From the NCBI RefSeq assembly GCF_000319305.2, contig NZ_AMWJ02000002.1, positions 1,488,001-1,552,000 of the forward strand: a DNA stretch of 64,000 nucleotides, given 5' to 3'. Within the stretch, counting starts at the first letter, position 1. Each line of letters begins with the position of its first letter. This DNA is from Pseudomonas bharatica CSV86. GTDB lineage: Bacteria; Pseudomonadota; Gammaproteobacteria; Pseudomonadales; Pseudomonadaceae. Shown one piece after another: positions 45,899 to 54,404 of the stretch. The position numbers and the translations under genes were made by a program. The notes beneath the pieces were generated by a model, which made no database searches, had not been told where the DNA came from, and saw nothing but the letters and a program-made list of their open reading frames with translations.

Positions 45899-46017
45899 GA
45901 CACGCTCCTGTCGGGCCGGCGCTGAATGACTGCCAACCCCGAAGAATAAAAAAGAACCTGCCGAGCCTTGGGGAAGACCTATCGCGACAGGTTCTGAAAA
46001 CCGTTGCGGCGAAGGCC

Positions 46018-46617
46018 TTACAGGCTCTTGGCGTTTTCCGCCAGGTAATCGGCGACACCCTGGGCGTCAGCCTTCATGCCTTTCTGGCCAGGACGCCAGC
46101 CGGCGGGGCAGACTTCGCCATGTTGCTCGGTAAATTGCAAGGCTTCGACCAGACGGATCATTTCGTCCACTTCGCGACCCAGTGGCAGGTTGTTCACCAC
46201 TTGGTGCTGTACCACGCCTTGCTGGTCGATCAGGAACGATGCACGCAGGGCCACGCCATCATCGTGCTCGACGCCGTAGGCGCGGGTGATCTCGTGCTTG
46301 ACGTCGGCGACCATGGTGAACTCGACCGCACCGATGCCACCCTTCTCTACCGGCGTGCTGCGCCAGGCATGGTGGGTGAACTGCGAGTCGATGGACACGC
46401 CGACCACTTCAACGCCCAGCTCGCGGAAACGCGCCATGCGATTGTTGTGGGCGATGATTTCCGAAGGGCAGACGAAGGTGAAGTCCAGCGGCCAGAAGAA
46501 CAGCACGACGTATTTGCCGCGCAGGGACGAGAGCTTGAAGCTATCGACGATAGAACCGTCGCCCAGCACCGCTGCGGCGTCGAAATCAGGGGCTTGCTTG
46601 TTGACCAGAATGCTCAT
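46018..46617 (-). CDS. Typical 2-Cys peroxiredoxin (AhpC/TSA family)
   Basis: 199-residue thiol peroxidase that removes H2O2 and organic peroxides. The peroxidatic Cys is in DFTFVCPSEIIAHN (~residue 51) and the resolving Cys in HGEVCPAGWRPGQKG near the C-terminus. This is the Prx1/eukaryote-like typical 2-Cys type, not the classical Pseudomonas AhpC partner of AhpF, so thioredoxin is the likely reductant. That agrees with trxB lying next to it. The start ATG 46617 has AAGGAG-like GGAGTT upstream. Confidence 0.93.
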   Translation of the reverse strand: MSILVNKQAPDFDAAAVLGDGSIVDSFKLSSLRGKYVVLFFWPLDFTFVCPSEIIAHNNRMARFRELGVEVVGVSIDSQFTHHAWRSTPVEKGGIGAVEFTMVADVKHEITRAYGVEHDDGVALRASFLIDQQGVVQHQVVNNLPLGREVDEMIRLVEALQFTEQHGEVCPAGWRPGQKGMKADAQGVADYLAENAKSL

Positions 46618-46875
46618 GGGAACTCCTTGAGAACCGTGGATTCGAAGGCGTTGAAAAAGAATGTGCGCACTGTAGCGAGGGCCCAGAGATTAAGGAAATA
46701 TCCTTAAACAATCCACCTTATAGACTTGCTCTATACACGCCCTCGGAGCACGTCTCTTTGGCTATGACCTATCCTTCCGAGGAATTGTTACACCCGGTTT
46801 CCTGGCCATCGGTCAGCTTTCGTCGGGTGGCCAAACTCGGTAAGGTCGGCGCGTTTTCCATCCCCGGAGCCCTTT

Positions 46876-47643
46876 ATGCAAGCCCCCGTTCTGTCCGGCC
46901 CGCAATACCTGCGCGAGGGCCTGAAACTGGTCCTGAGCCCCGGCCTGCGCCTGTTCGTGCTGCTGCCGCTGGCAATCAACCTGCTGCTCTTCACTGGCCT
47001 TGTCTACCTGGCCGGGCATCAGTTCGCCCTATGGGTCGATGCGCTGATGCCTACCCTGCCCGACTGGCTGGGTTTCCTCACCTACATCCTCTGGCCGCTG
47101 TTCGTGATACTGGTGGTGCTGATGGTGTTCTTCACCTTCACCCTGCTGGCGAACATCATCGCCGCACCGTTCAACGGCTTCCTGGCGGAAAAGGTCGAGG
47201 TGGTGGTACGCGGCAAGGATGACTTCCCGCCCTTCAGCTGGGGCGAGCTGGTGGCCATGGTGCCACGCACCTTCGGCCGTGAGATGCGCAAGCTCGGCTA
47301 CTTCGTGCCGCGGGCCCTGGGCCTGTTCATCCTGTCGTTCATCCCGGTGGTGAACATCATCGCCGCGCCGCTGTGGCTGCTGTTCGGCATCTGGATGATG
47401 GCGATCCAATACATCGACTACCCGGCGGACAACAATAAGATGAGCTGGCAGGACATGCTCGCCTGGCTGCGCGCCAAGCGCTGGCAGAGCCTGAGCTTTG
47501 GCGGGATCACCTACCTGGCGCTGCTGGTGCCGTTCGTGAACATCCTGATGATGCCGGCGGCGGTGGCCGGTGCGACGCTGTTCTGGGTACGCGAGCGCGA
47601 CCAGAATGCTGCCAGCGACCGAGGTACATCAATCCACAGCTAA
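46876..47643 (+). CDS. cysZ: Sulfate transporter CysZ
   Basis: 255-residue inner-membrane protein of the EI24/CysZ family that brings sulfate in for cysteine synthesis. Start ATG 46876 (MQAPVLSGPQYLREGLKLVL). Membrane segments include LFVLLPLAINLLLFTGLVYL, ILWPLFVILVVLMVFFTFTL and LGLFILSFIPVVNIIAAPLW. Family words are NIIAAPFNGFLAEKVE and WMMAIQYIDYPADNNK. Transcribed alone and divergent from the peroxiredoxin gene. Confidence 0.95.
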   Translation: MQAPVLSGPQYLREGLKLVLSPGLRLFVLLPLAINLLLFTGLVYLAGHQFALWVDALMPTLPDWLGFLTYILWPLFVILVVLMVFFTFTLLANIIAAPFNGFLAEKVEVVVRGKDDFPPFSWGELVAMVPRTFGREMRKLGYFVPRALGLFILSFIPVVNIIAAPLWLLFGIWMMAIQYIDYPADNNKMSWQDMLAWLRAKRWQSLSFGGITYLALLVPFVNILMMPAAVAGATLFWVRERDQNAASDRGTSIHS

Positions 47644-47876
47644 CCACACTCAGGTGCTTTGTCTGCCACCTCCTTCAGCAGCCGAAGCACCTATCCTATT
47701 TCCCCCCCTTTAGTGAACTGGCTCGCGCCCGCTGGCAAGCCAGCAAACAAAGCTGGCCAAATGCTAGCCACCTGAAAAATTAACGCTAATCTTCAGATAT
47801 CCGTCGGCGAATCCGGCCGGTCACGGATGAAATCTTCGAAGCTCGCAATTCTTTGACAGGATGCGTGGAGGCTGGA

Positions 47877-48485
47877 ATGGACTCATCCATATTATCCGTG
47901 GCGGGCGGAATTGCAGGGGTTGCCGGCCTGGCCATTGGCGCGCTCGTAATAATTTTTCGAGAAGTGATCAGAAAGAAGATTTTTCCAGGGCTCAACAGAG
48001 TTCAGGCTTACAAAATCATTCGTTTGATTATTTGCCTAACATTCTTGACATCAGTTTCGGGAATCGGTGCTTGGGTATATACCAAATCCCCCACGGATGA
48101 CCCTCTGGTTCCATTTCCAACCGAAAACCCGCAAGTAGCCATAAGCAGCTACCTTGGATTTATAGACAGCGGTCGATACCAGGTAGCTTGGGACAGTCTT
48201 TCGGAAGAGGCCAAAAAACAACTCCGGTTTCCCATGTTTGAGAGCACTTATGAGGCAGAAAGGAGACCGTTAGGCCAGGTACTCACGAGGCGACCATCGG
48301 CCGTTGCGCCAACACGCCAATTGCCAAACAACTTAAAAGGCGCCTTCACGACTGTCACCTACAAAACAAGGTTCGAGAATAACCTTGATTTTTTAGAGTT
48401 CGTAACCACAACGGCAGAGCATGATCAATGGAAAGTTCTCTATCACAACATAGTTCCCTGCCCCCCTTTAATGTGTGCTCCCTAG
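47877..48485 (+). CDS. Membrane-anchored DUF4019-like protein
   Basis: 202 residues from ATG 47877 (MDSSILSVAGGIAGVAGLA), with GGAGG ahead of it. One N-terminal hydrophobic segment, a second (IIRLIICLTFLTSVSGIGAW), then an extracytoplasmic domain with YLGFIDSGRYQVAWDSLSEE and RRPLGQVLTRRPS, which fits the DUF4019 pattern. The function is unknown. Base composition is visibly more AT-rich than the flanking cysZ and bdlA-like genes, suggesting acquired DNA. It ends 11 bases before the next gene's ATG. Confidence 0.7.
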   Translation: MDSSILSVAGGIAGVAGLAIGALVIIFREVIRKKIFPGLNRVQAYKIIRLIICLTFLTSVSGIGAWVYTKSPTDDPLVPFPTENPQVAISSYLGFIDSGRYQVAWDSLSEEAKKQLRFPMFESTYEAERRPLGQVLTRRPSAVAPTRQLPNNLKGAFTTVTYKTRFENNLDFLEFVTTTAEHDQWKVLYHNIVPCPPLMCAP

Positions 48486-48496
48486 AGAACAGTACG

Positions 48497-49000
48497 ATGA
48501 TCAAGCTCGCGATACTTGCCTTGGTAACGACCATCACTACATCCACAGCCATCGCAGTACCACAAGCAAGTCCCATGATCGGCGGAATCAACGTTTACTG
48601 CCAACTTCCAAATGGCATGACCGTCTATACGGATCTAGCCGTTATGAATGATGTGGCAAGAGCAGGAACCCAGCCGTATCCGATGCCACCAGGATTCATC
48701 CCCATGATTTATTTGAACCCTCAAGCGATGCCGCTGTTACCGCCACCTGTTCAATTGTTCATTTATGGCCACGAATGCATGCACCACCGATTGGGTCACA
48801 CCTTGGGTAATATAAACCTGAGCATGGAAGTCGATGCAGATTGTACAGCGGTGCAATTACTGAAAAGCCAAGGGCTACTGGACGCGAATACCACTCAACT
48901 GGTCGCTTCGTTCTTTCAGAACAACCCGCCAATGCCTCCTTTCTATCCATCAGGTCCGGAACGAGCACAACGAATTTTAATGTGTTTCAACGAAGGCTGA
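48497..49000 (+). CDS. Secreted protein with an HExxH metal-binding motif
   Basis: 167 residues from ATG 48497 (MIKLAILALVTTITTSTAIA), signal peptide cleaved near AIAVPQ. The motif FIYGHECMHHRLGHTLGN contains HECMH (HExxH) with a further His, and a later Glu in LSMEVDADCTAVQLL could be the third ligand, as in M48-like metallopeptidases (HExxH...E). Two or three cysteines are present. AT-richer than average and next to the DUF4019-like gene, probably one operon. Peptidase activity is inferred only. Confidence 0.72.
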   Translation: MIKLAILALVTTITTSTAIAVPQASPMIGGINVYCQLPNGMTVYTDLAVMNDVARAGTQPYPMPPGFIPMIYLNPQAMPLLPPPVQLFIYGHECMHHRLGHTLGNINLSMEVDADCTAVQLLKSQGLLDANTTQLVASFFQNNPPMPPFYPSGPERAQRILMCFNEG

Positions 49001-49063
49001 CTCGTTCTGGTCAATACCATCGCATGCAACTCGCGCAAAATCATATTGTGAAGTTGAACCGAA

Positions 49064-49098
49064 CAAAGCCGGCGCATCAGGCGCCGGCCTTTCTCTTT
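49064..49098. terminator. Terminator between the accessory pair and the PAS receptor
   Basis: GCCGGCGC-ATCAG-GCGCCGGC hairpin with AAA before and TTTCTCTTT after, between convergent genes. Confidence 0.85.
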
Positions 49099-49104
49099 AG
49101 GCGG

Positions 49105-50418
49105 TTACTTCAGCTGATTGGAAAACTGCCCCACCGCACTCACCACCTTCCGCGCACCGTCCTGGATCTCGGTGATCACCGTCCCCGTCTGCCCCGCCAG
49201 CTCAAGGCCTTGTTCGGCCTGGCGCTTGCTGCTGTCGATGATGTCCACCGCGGCCTTGGCCAGTTCCTCGTTCTGCTGCACCACGCGAGCGATTTCCTCG
49301 GTGGCGGTGCTGGTGCGCGAGGCCAGTTGGCGGACTTCGTCGGCGACCACGGCGAAGCCCCGGCCCTGTTCGCCGGCACGGGCCGCTTCGATGGCAGCGT
49401 TGAGCGCCAGCAGGTTGGTCTGCCCGGCGATGTCGCTGATGGTCTTGATGATCGAGCCGATCACCTGGGACTGCTTGTCCAGTGCCTGGATGCCGTTGGC
49501 GGCATCCTGCATGCAGGTTTCCAGGCCACGCATGACATCCACCGTCTGGGTCACCACCTCGGTGGCCCGGCGCGCACTGGTGTCGGTGGCCAGGGAATTG
49601 GTGTAGGCGATATCGGCCGCCTGGGCGACGGCGTTTTCCTGATTCACCTGGTCGGTGATCACGGTGGCGAACTTGACGATTTTGTACAGCACGTCATGGG
49701 CATCGATGATCGGGTTATACGAGGCTTCCAGCCACACGATCCGGCCGTGGGCGTCGATGCGCTTGAAGCGCTCGGCGACGAATTCGCCACGGCGCAGCTT
49801 GCCCCAGAACGCCTGGTACTCGGCGGAGTTGTACTCCTCCGGCTCGCAGAACATCCGGTGATGCTTGCCGCGCACCTGCTCCAGGCTGTAGCCCATGGTG
49901 CGCAGGAAGCGGTCGTTGGCCGTCAGCACTTCACCGTCGAGGTTGAACTCGATCACCGCGGTGGAACGCATCAGCGCCTTGATCAGGCTTTCGTGCTCTC
50001 GCGAGGTCTCGATGGTCCGGGTCAGGTCGCTGGAGTGCATGGTGAAGTACTGGATACGGCCGTTGCCGTCCTTCACCGGTTGCAGGATCGAACGCAGCCA
50101 GGCCTCCTCGCCGTTGCCACGAAGCAGGCGGAATGCACCGTTGAGATGCTCGCCGCGGGTGATGGCCTGCTTCATGCGCTGGTAGAAATCCAGCGGCTTG
50201 ACGTGCGCCGGAACGATATCCTCGATAGGCCGGCCGACCAGTTGCGAACTGCTCCAGCCCATTTCCTTTTCGAAGTTGATGTTCACCGACTCGATGCGCC
50301 CGCTCGGGTCCAGTTGCAGCACCAGCATTTCGCTGTCCAGACTGTCCTTGACCTGCTCCAGGCTCAGCAGTCTTTCGCGCAGTTCCTGGTTTTCTTTCTT
50401 CAGTTTGCTGTTGAACAT
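49105..50418 (-). CDS. Cytosolic PAS-PAS chemoreceptor, BdlA-like
   Basis: 437 residues from ATG 50418 (MFNSKLKKENQELRERLLSL), with GGAGAG upstream; no membrane segment. An N-terminal coiled coil is followed by two PAS domains (~25-140, VLQLDPSGRIESVNINFEKE; and ~145-265, VIEFNLDGEVLTANDRFLRT). A shortened signalling domain contains NLLALNAAIEAARAGEQGRG and FAVVADEVRQLASRTSTATEE. This layout matches BdlA, which couples redox or energy cues to biofilm dispersal. It is the only one of three receptors in this window with an intact signalling tip. Confidence 0.9.
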   Translation of the reverse strand: MFNSKLKKENQELRERLLSLEQVKDSLDSEMLVLQLDPSGRIESVNINFEKEMGWSSSQLVGRPIEDIVPAHVKPLDFYQRMKQAITRGEHLNGAFRLLRGNGEEAWLRSILQPVKDGNGRIQYFTMHSSDLTRTIETSREHESLIKALMRSTAVIEFNLDGEVLTANDRFLRTMGYSLEQVRGKHHRMFCEPEEYNSAEYQAFWGKLRRGEFVAERFKRIDAHGRIVWLEASYNPIIDAHDVLYKIVKFATVITDQVNQENAVAQAADIAYTNSLATDTSARRATEVVTQTVDVMRGLETCMQDAANGIQALDKQSQVIGSIIKTISDIAGQTNLLALNAAIEAARAGEQGRGFAVVADEVRQLASRTSTATEEIARVVQQNEELAKAAVDIIDSSKRQAEQGLELAGQTGTVITEIQDGARKVVSAVGQFSNQLK

Positions 50419-50598
50419 CACCGCTCTCCTGGAGCGCTATCGTCATCGGGGGAATGCGTACTGCATCGGCTGGCGGGACGTCATTCTTGAGCAACAAAAC
50501 GGGAATATTTCTTTGCCCGGAGCGCCAAGGATCGGGCGTCATGAAGTTGTCATGCGAACGTCACCCGCAAGCCATTTCAGCGCTGGAGACTGGACAGC

Positions 50599-51816
50599 AT
50601 GACGACGCTCGCGCTGCACATCACCCTTATCAGCGAAACCTTCCCGCCGGAAATAAACGGCGTGGCCAACACCCTCGGCCGCCTTAGCGAAGGCCTGCGC
50701 CAGCGCGGCCACCGGGTGGAACTGGTGCGGCCGCGGCAAAGCGACGACCCGCCCGGGCAGGCAAATGCCGACCAACTGCTTTGCCGCGGCTGGCCGCTGC
50801 CGGGGTACCCGGGATTGCAGTGGGGCCAGGTGTCGATGCACAAGCTGCTGCGGCGCTGGCGCAGGGACCGCCCCGACGTGCTCTACATCGCCACCGAAGG
50901 CCCGCTGGGCCTGAGTGCGCTGCGCGCCGCGCGGCGCCTGGGGATAACCGTGGTCAGTGGCTTCCATACGAACTTCCAGCAGTATTCCAGCCAGTACGGC
51001 CTGGGCCTGCTGGCACGGATGCTGACCCACTACCTGCGCTGGTTTCATCAGCGCACCCACAGCACCCTGGTGCCCAGCCCGAGCCAGCGCCTGGCCCTGG
51101 AAAGACGTGGCTTCGAGCGCCTGGCCCTGTTGTCCCGCGGAGTCGACAGTTGCCTGTTCAACCCGTCGCGACGCAATGCGGCGCTACGTGAGCGATGGGG
51201 GCTGGGCCACGACGATATCGCCCTGCTGCATGTCGGCAGGCTGGCCGCGGAAAAGAACCTGGGGATGCTGGGGCGTACCCTTCAGGAATTGCAACGCAGG
51301 TACCCGAAACGCCGCATCCGCCTGGTGATCGTCGGCGACGGCCCGCAACGGGCCGCCCTGCAGGCACAACTGCCGGATGCCATCTTCTGCGGCCCGCAGC
51401 GCGGCGAACCCTTGGCCGAACACTATGCGTGCGGCGATATCTTCCTGTTCCCGAGCCTGACCGAGACCTTCGGCAATGTGGTACTGGAAGCCCTCGCCTC
51501 GGGGCTGGGCGTGGTTGCCTATGATGAAGCCGCAGCGGCCCAGCATATCCGCCACGGGCACAATGGCGCACTGGCGATGCCAGGCAATGCCGCCGCCTTT
51601 ATCGATGCCGCCTGCTGGCTTCTGGAAGATGACGAGACCTTGCGCCGGGTTCGCCTGAATGCCCGCCAGCACGCCAGCCGCCAGGGCTGGCCGGCGATTG
51701 TCGAGCAGTTCGAGGCCCACCTGCGCAATGCCTGCGAGCCGCTACGAGACAGGCCCGTCGCAATGAACGGGCCCGACCTGCTGGTCAAACCAGGCTCGTC
51801 AGCGCCTCGCGGCTGA
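50599..51816 (+). CDS. GT4-family glycosyltransferase
   Basis: 405-residue GT-B glycosyltransferase. The N-terminal domain has ISETFPPEINGVANTLGRLS; the C-terminal donor-binding domain has LLHVGRLAAEKNLGMLGRTL, VIVGDGPQRAALQAQL and FPSLTETFGNVVLEALASGL with the family's EX7E. This is the pattern of bacterial mannosyltransferases that modify lipid or glucuronosyl acceptors (MgtA-like). Substrate and product are not certain. Its last 32 bases overlap the convergent reductase gene. Confidence 0.88.
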   Translation: MTTLALHITLISETFPPEINGVANTLGRLSEGLRQRGHRVELVRPRQSDDPPGQANADQLLCRGWPLPGYPGLQWGQVSMHKLLRRWRRDRPDVLYIATEGPLGLSALRAARRLGITVVSGFHTNFQQYSSQYGLGLLARMLTHYLRWFHQRTHSTLVPSPSQRLALERRGFERLALLSRGVDSCLFNPSRRNAALRERWGLGHDDIALLHVGRLAAEKNLGMLGRTLQELQRRYPKRRIRLVIVGDGPQRAALQAQLPDAIFCGPQRGEPLAEHYACGDIFLFPSLTETFGNVVLEALASGLGVVAYDEAAAAQHIRHGHNGALAMPGNAAAFIDAACWLLEDDETLRRVRLNARQHASRQGWPAIVEQFEAHLRNACEPLRDRPVAMNGPDLLVKPGSSAPRG

Positions 51817-52888
51817 ACGGCAGGATCTCGCCTTCGCGGCCGTCCCGCACCTTGGCCGCCCATTGCGGATCGACCAGCAGCGCGCGCCCCACCGCGACCA
51901 GGTCGAACTCTTCGGCGTCGAGCCGTTGCAACAGGTTTTCCAGGCTGGCCGGTTGCGCCACCTTGTCGGTATCGACCATGAACTGCAGGAACTCGCCATC
52001 CAGGCCTACGCTACCGACGGTGATGGTCGGCTTGCCGGTGAGCTGGCGCGTCCAGCCCGCCAGGTTGAGCGGCGAACCTTCGAACTCCGGCTCCCAGAAG
52101 CGACGGGTAGAGCAGTGGAAGATATCCACGCCGGCCTCGGACAAAGGCTTGAGGAATTCGCCCAGGGCTTCGGGCGTGGTAACCAGGCGTGCGTTGTAGT
52201 CCTGCTGCTTCCATTGGGAGAAGCGGAAGATGATCGGGAAATCCGGACCTACCGCAGCACGCACCGCCTGGATCAATTCGATGGCGAACCGCGAACACCC
52301 CGCGAGATCGCCGCCGTACTCATCGTCGCGACGGTTGCTGGCGTCCCAGAAGAACTGGTCGATCAGATAACCGTGGGCACCATGGATCTCCACGCCGTCC
52401 ATGCCGATGGATCGAGCATCCCTGGCGGCCTGGGCGAAGGCGGCGATAACCTCCCGGATATCCTCGCGGGTCATGCCGTGGACCACCTCCTGTCCATCCT
52501 TGAGCTTCTCGCTCGGGCCGTAGCCCGGCACGCTGGCGTCCGGCTCGGTACCGAGGCGGCGGACCATGCCCACATGCCACAGTTGCGGCACGATGCGGCC
52601 ACCCTCGGCATGGACGGCCTCGACCACCTTCTTCCAGCCGGCCAGGGCATCCTCACCGTAGAAGCGCGGTACGTTCGGGTAACCGTTGGCGGCCTTGTGG
52701 CCTACGGTGGTGCCCTCGGTGATGATCAGGCCGACACCGGCGGCGGCACGGCGGCGGTAGTACTCGACCACCTTGGCGTGAGGCACGCCGCCGGGGCAAA
52801 AGGTGCGGGTCATCGGCGCCATGACTACACGGGTCGGCAGCTCCAGGGCGCCCAGTTGGAAAGGCGTGAACAGTGCATTGGCGGACAT
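51785..52888 (-). CDS. Old-yellow-enzyme-family NADH:flavin oxidoreductase (alkene reductase)
   Basis: 367-residue FMN-dependent ene-reductase. Features: LFTPFQLGALELPTRVVMAP at the N-terminus, GVGLIITEGTTVGH, VPQLWHVGMVRR, the active-site stretch DGVEIHGAHGYLIDQFFWDA and VAVGRALLVDPQW. OYE enzymes reduce activated C=C bonds and electrophilic xenobiotics. The physiological substrate cannot be read. Start ATG 52888. It overlaps the convergent glycosyltransferase by 32 bases at the 3' ends. Confidence 0.9.
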   Translation of the reverse strand: MSANALFTPFQLGALELPTRVVMAPMTRTFCPGGVPHAKVVEYYRRRAAAGVGLIITEGTTVGHKAANGYPNVPRFYGEDALAGWKKVVEAVHAEGGRIVPQLWHVGMVRRLGTEPDASVPGYGPSEKLKDGQEVVHGMTREDIREVIAAFAQAARDARSIGMDGVEIHGAHGYLIDQFFWDASNRRDDEYGGDLAGCSRFAIELIQAVRAAVGPDFPIIFRFSQWKQQDYNARLVTTPEALGEFLKPLSEAGVDIFHCSTRRFWEPEFEGSPLNLAGWTRQLTGKPTITVGSVGLDGEFLQFMVDTDKVAQPASLENLLQRLDAEEFDLVAVGRALLVDPQWAAKVRDGREGEILPFSREALTSLV

Positions 52889-52990
52889 GTGGCGCTCCTC
52901 GGGATGAAAGGCGCCTGAGCATAGGATGGGTAGTGGTGAGGGACGAGTACTATTGATCTGGGTGATTTGAGGGCAAAGATTTTGTGGTGT

Positions 52991-53071
52991 TCCTCATCGC
53001 TGGCAAGCCAGCTCCCACACGGACTGCATGCACCGCACCTGTGGGAGCTGGCTTGCCAGCGATGAGGCCCT
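52991..53071. repeat. REPIN
   Basis: Common-class inverted REP pair (CCTCATCGCTGGCAAGCCAG ... CTGGCTTGCCAGCGATGAGG) between the OYE-family gene and the glutathione peroxidase gene. Confidence 0.9.
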
Positions 53072-53088
53072 TGAGAACACCAGGGAAA

Positions 53089-53571
53089 TCACGCCAAGGC
53101 CTTCTCGATCGCCTGCACCACTGCCGGATCATCCGGCGCGGTCCGCGGCGAAAACCGGGCCAGCACCCGCCCGTCCTTGCCAACCAGGAATTTCTCGAAA
53201 TTCCAGGTGATGTCGCCCGGAAACTCCGCGCCCTCGCCCGCCAGCAGGCGATACAGCGGATGCCGGTGCGCCCCGTTGACCTCAAGCTTGCCTCCGAGCG
53301 GGAAAGTCACCCCATAGTTGAGGCTGCAGAAGCTGGCGATCTCTTCCTCGCTGCCCGGCTCCTGCCCGGCGAACTGGTTGCACGGCAGGCCCAGTACGCT
53401 GAAACCCTTGCCCTTGTACTGCTGATAGAGATTTTCCAGCGCCGCATACTGCGGCGTCAGGCCACATTTGGAGGCGACATTGACCACCAGCACTACCTGG
53501 CCCTTGAACGGTGCCAGCGACAGGTCCTGGCCGTTCAGCGCTTGCAGTTTCAGGTCGTGAAATGCACTCAT
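53089..53571 (-). CDS. Glutathione peroxidase-family thiol peroxidase
   Basis: 160-residue peroxidase. It has Cys in place of selenocysteine in NVASKCGLTPQYAALE, the Gln/Trp catalytic partners in LPCNQFAGQEPGSEEE and DITWNFEKFLVGKDG. As in other bacterial non-seleno members (BtuE-like), reduction is probably by thioredoxin through the second Cys in GLPCNQF. Start ATG 53571 (MSAFHDLKLQALNGQDLSL). Confidence 0.95.
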   Translation of the reverse strand: MSAFHDLKLQALNGQDLSLAPFKGQVVLVVNVASKCGLTPQYAALENLYQQYKGKGFSVLGLPCNQFAGQEPGSEEEIASFCSLNYGVTFPLGGKLEVNGAHRHPLYRLLAGEGAEFPGDITWNFEKFLVGKDGRVLARFSPRTAPDDPAVVQAIEKALA

Positions 53572-53635
53572 GACGTACTCCCCTTCTACGACGGATCCCG
53601 GTCATACCGGCGGTCGGCCACGATCGCGGGCCACT

Positions 53636-53705
53636 AAAAAGGCGCCTGGCCTGCCGCATGCACCCTTGCGGGACTGCACGACGGAAGGACAAGGCGCCTT
53701 CGCGA
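53636..53705 (-). terminator. Terminator-like hairpin downstream of slyD
   Basis: On the minus strand AAGGCGCCT ... AGGCGCCTTTTTAG forms a 9-base stem with a 44-base loop and a T run. It lies 24 bases beyond the slyD stop. The large loop makes it less typical. Confidence 0.6.
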
Positions 53706-53728
53706 CTCTCTGAGCTTAGCGCAGAAAA

Positions 53729-54214
53729 TCAGTGGTGATGGCCACCTTCGCCGTGGACGTGGCCATGGGCGATTTCTTCTTCGCTGGCGTCACGCACGTT
53801 GACCACCTTGACCTTGAAGTTCAGGCGCTGGCCGGCCAGCGGATGATTGCCGTCGACGGTGACGTCGTCGCCGTCCAGGTCGCGGATGGTGACGATCTGC
53901 ATCTGGCCGTCCGGCGCCGAGGCGTGGAACTGCATGCCGACTTCCAGTTGGTCGACGCCTTCGAACATGCTGCGGTTCAGGGTGCTGACCAGCTCGGCCA
54001 GGTATTCGCCGTAGGCGTCTTCCGGCTCGATGGTGACGTTCAGCTCTTCGCCGGCGCCCTTGCCTTCCAGGGCCTTTTCCAGGCCCGGGATGATATTGGC
54101 GGCGCCGTGCAGGTATACCAGCGGCGCGCCGCCAGCGGAGCTGTCGATGACCTCACCGGCGTCGTTGGTCAGGGTATAGTCGATGGAGACAGCCTTGTTG
54201 GCGGCGATCAGCAT
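53729..54214 (-). CDS. slyD: FKBP-type peptidyl-prolyl isomerase, SlyD-like
   Basis: 161-residue cytosolic PPIase/metallochaperone. Start ATG 54214 (MLIAANKAVSIDYTLTND); much longer open frames upstream are composition artefacts. The FKBP core (~1-70) has GAPLVYLHGAANIIPGLEKA, the insert-in-flap chaperone domain follows (EDAYGEYLAELVSTLNRSMF), then NHPLAGQRLNFKVKVV. The C-terminus is His-rich (HGHVHGEGGHHH), as in metal-binding SlyD, though shorter than the E. coli tail. Confidence 0.94.
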   Translation of the reverse strand: MLIAANKAVSIDYTLTNDAGEVIDSSAGGAPLVYLHGAANIIPGLEKALEGKGAGEELNVTIEPEDAYGEYLAELVSTLNRSMFEGVDQLEVGMQFHASAPDGQMQIVTIRDLDGDDVTVDGNHPLAGQRLNFKVKVVNVRDASEEEIAHGHVHGEGGHHH

Positions 54215-54404
54215 GGGGCGAGACCTTTTGCATAAGAAGTGTGAGCGAGCAAGTGTAACCAACGCATCGCCCGAAAGCGAACGCAACCCGGACAGACGGG
54301 ACCGCCATCCCGGGGCTTTTGCTACTGGCGGATGCACGGCAGGGCGGGTTAGCGATACCCTTGGCAATTGACGTTTTTTGCACTGGCTCATTCGAGAAGT
54401 TCGC

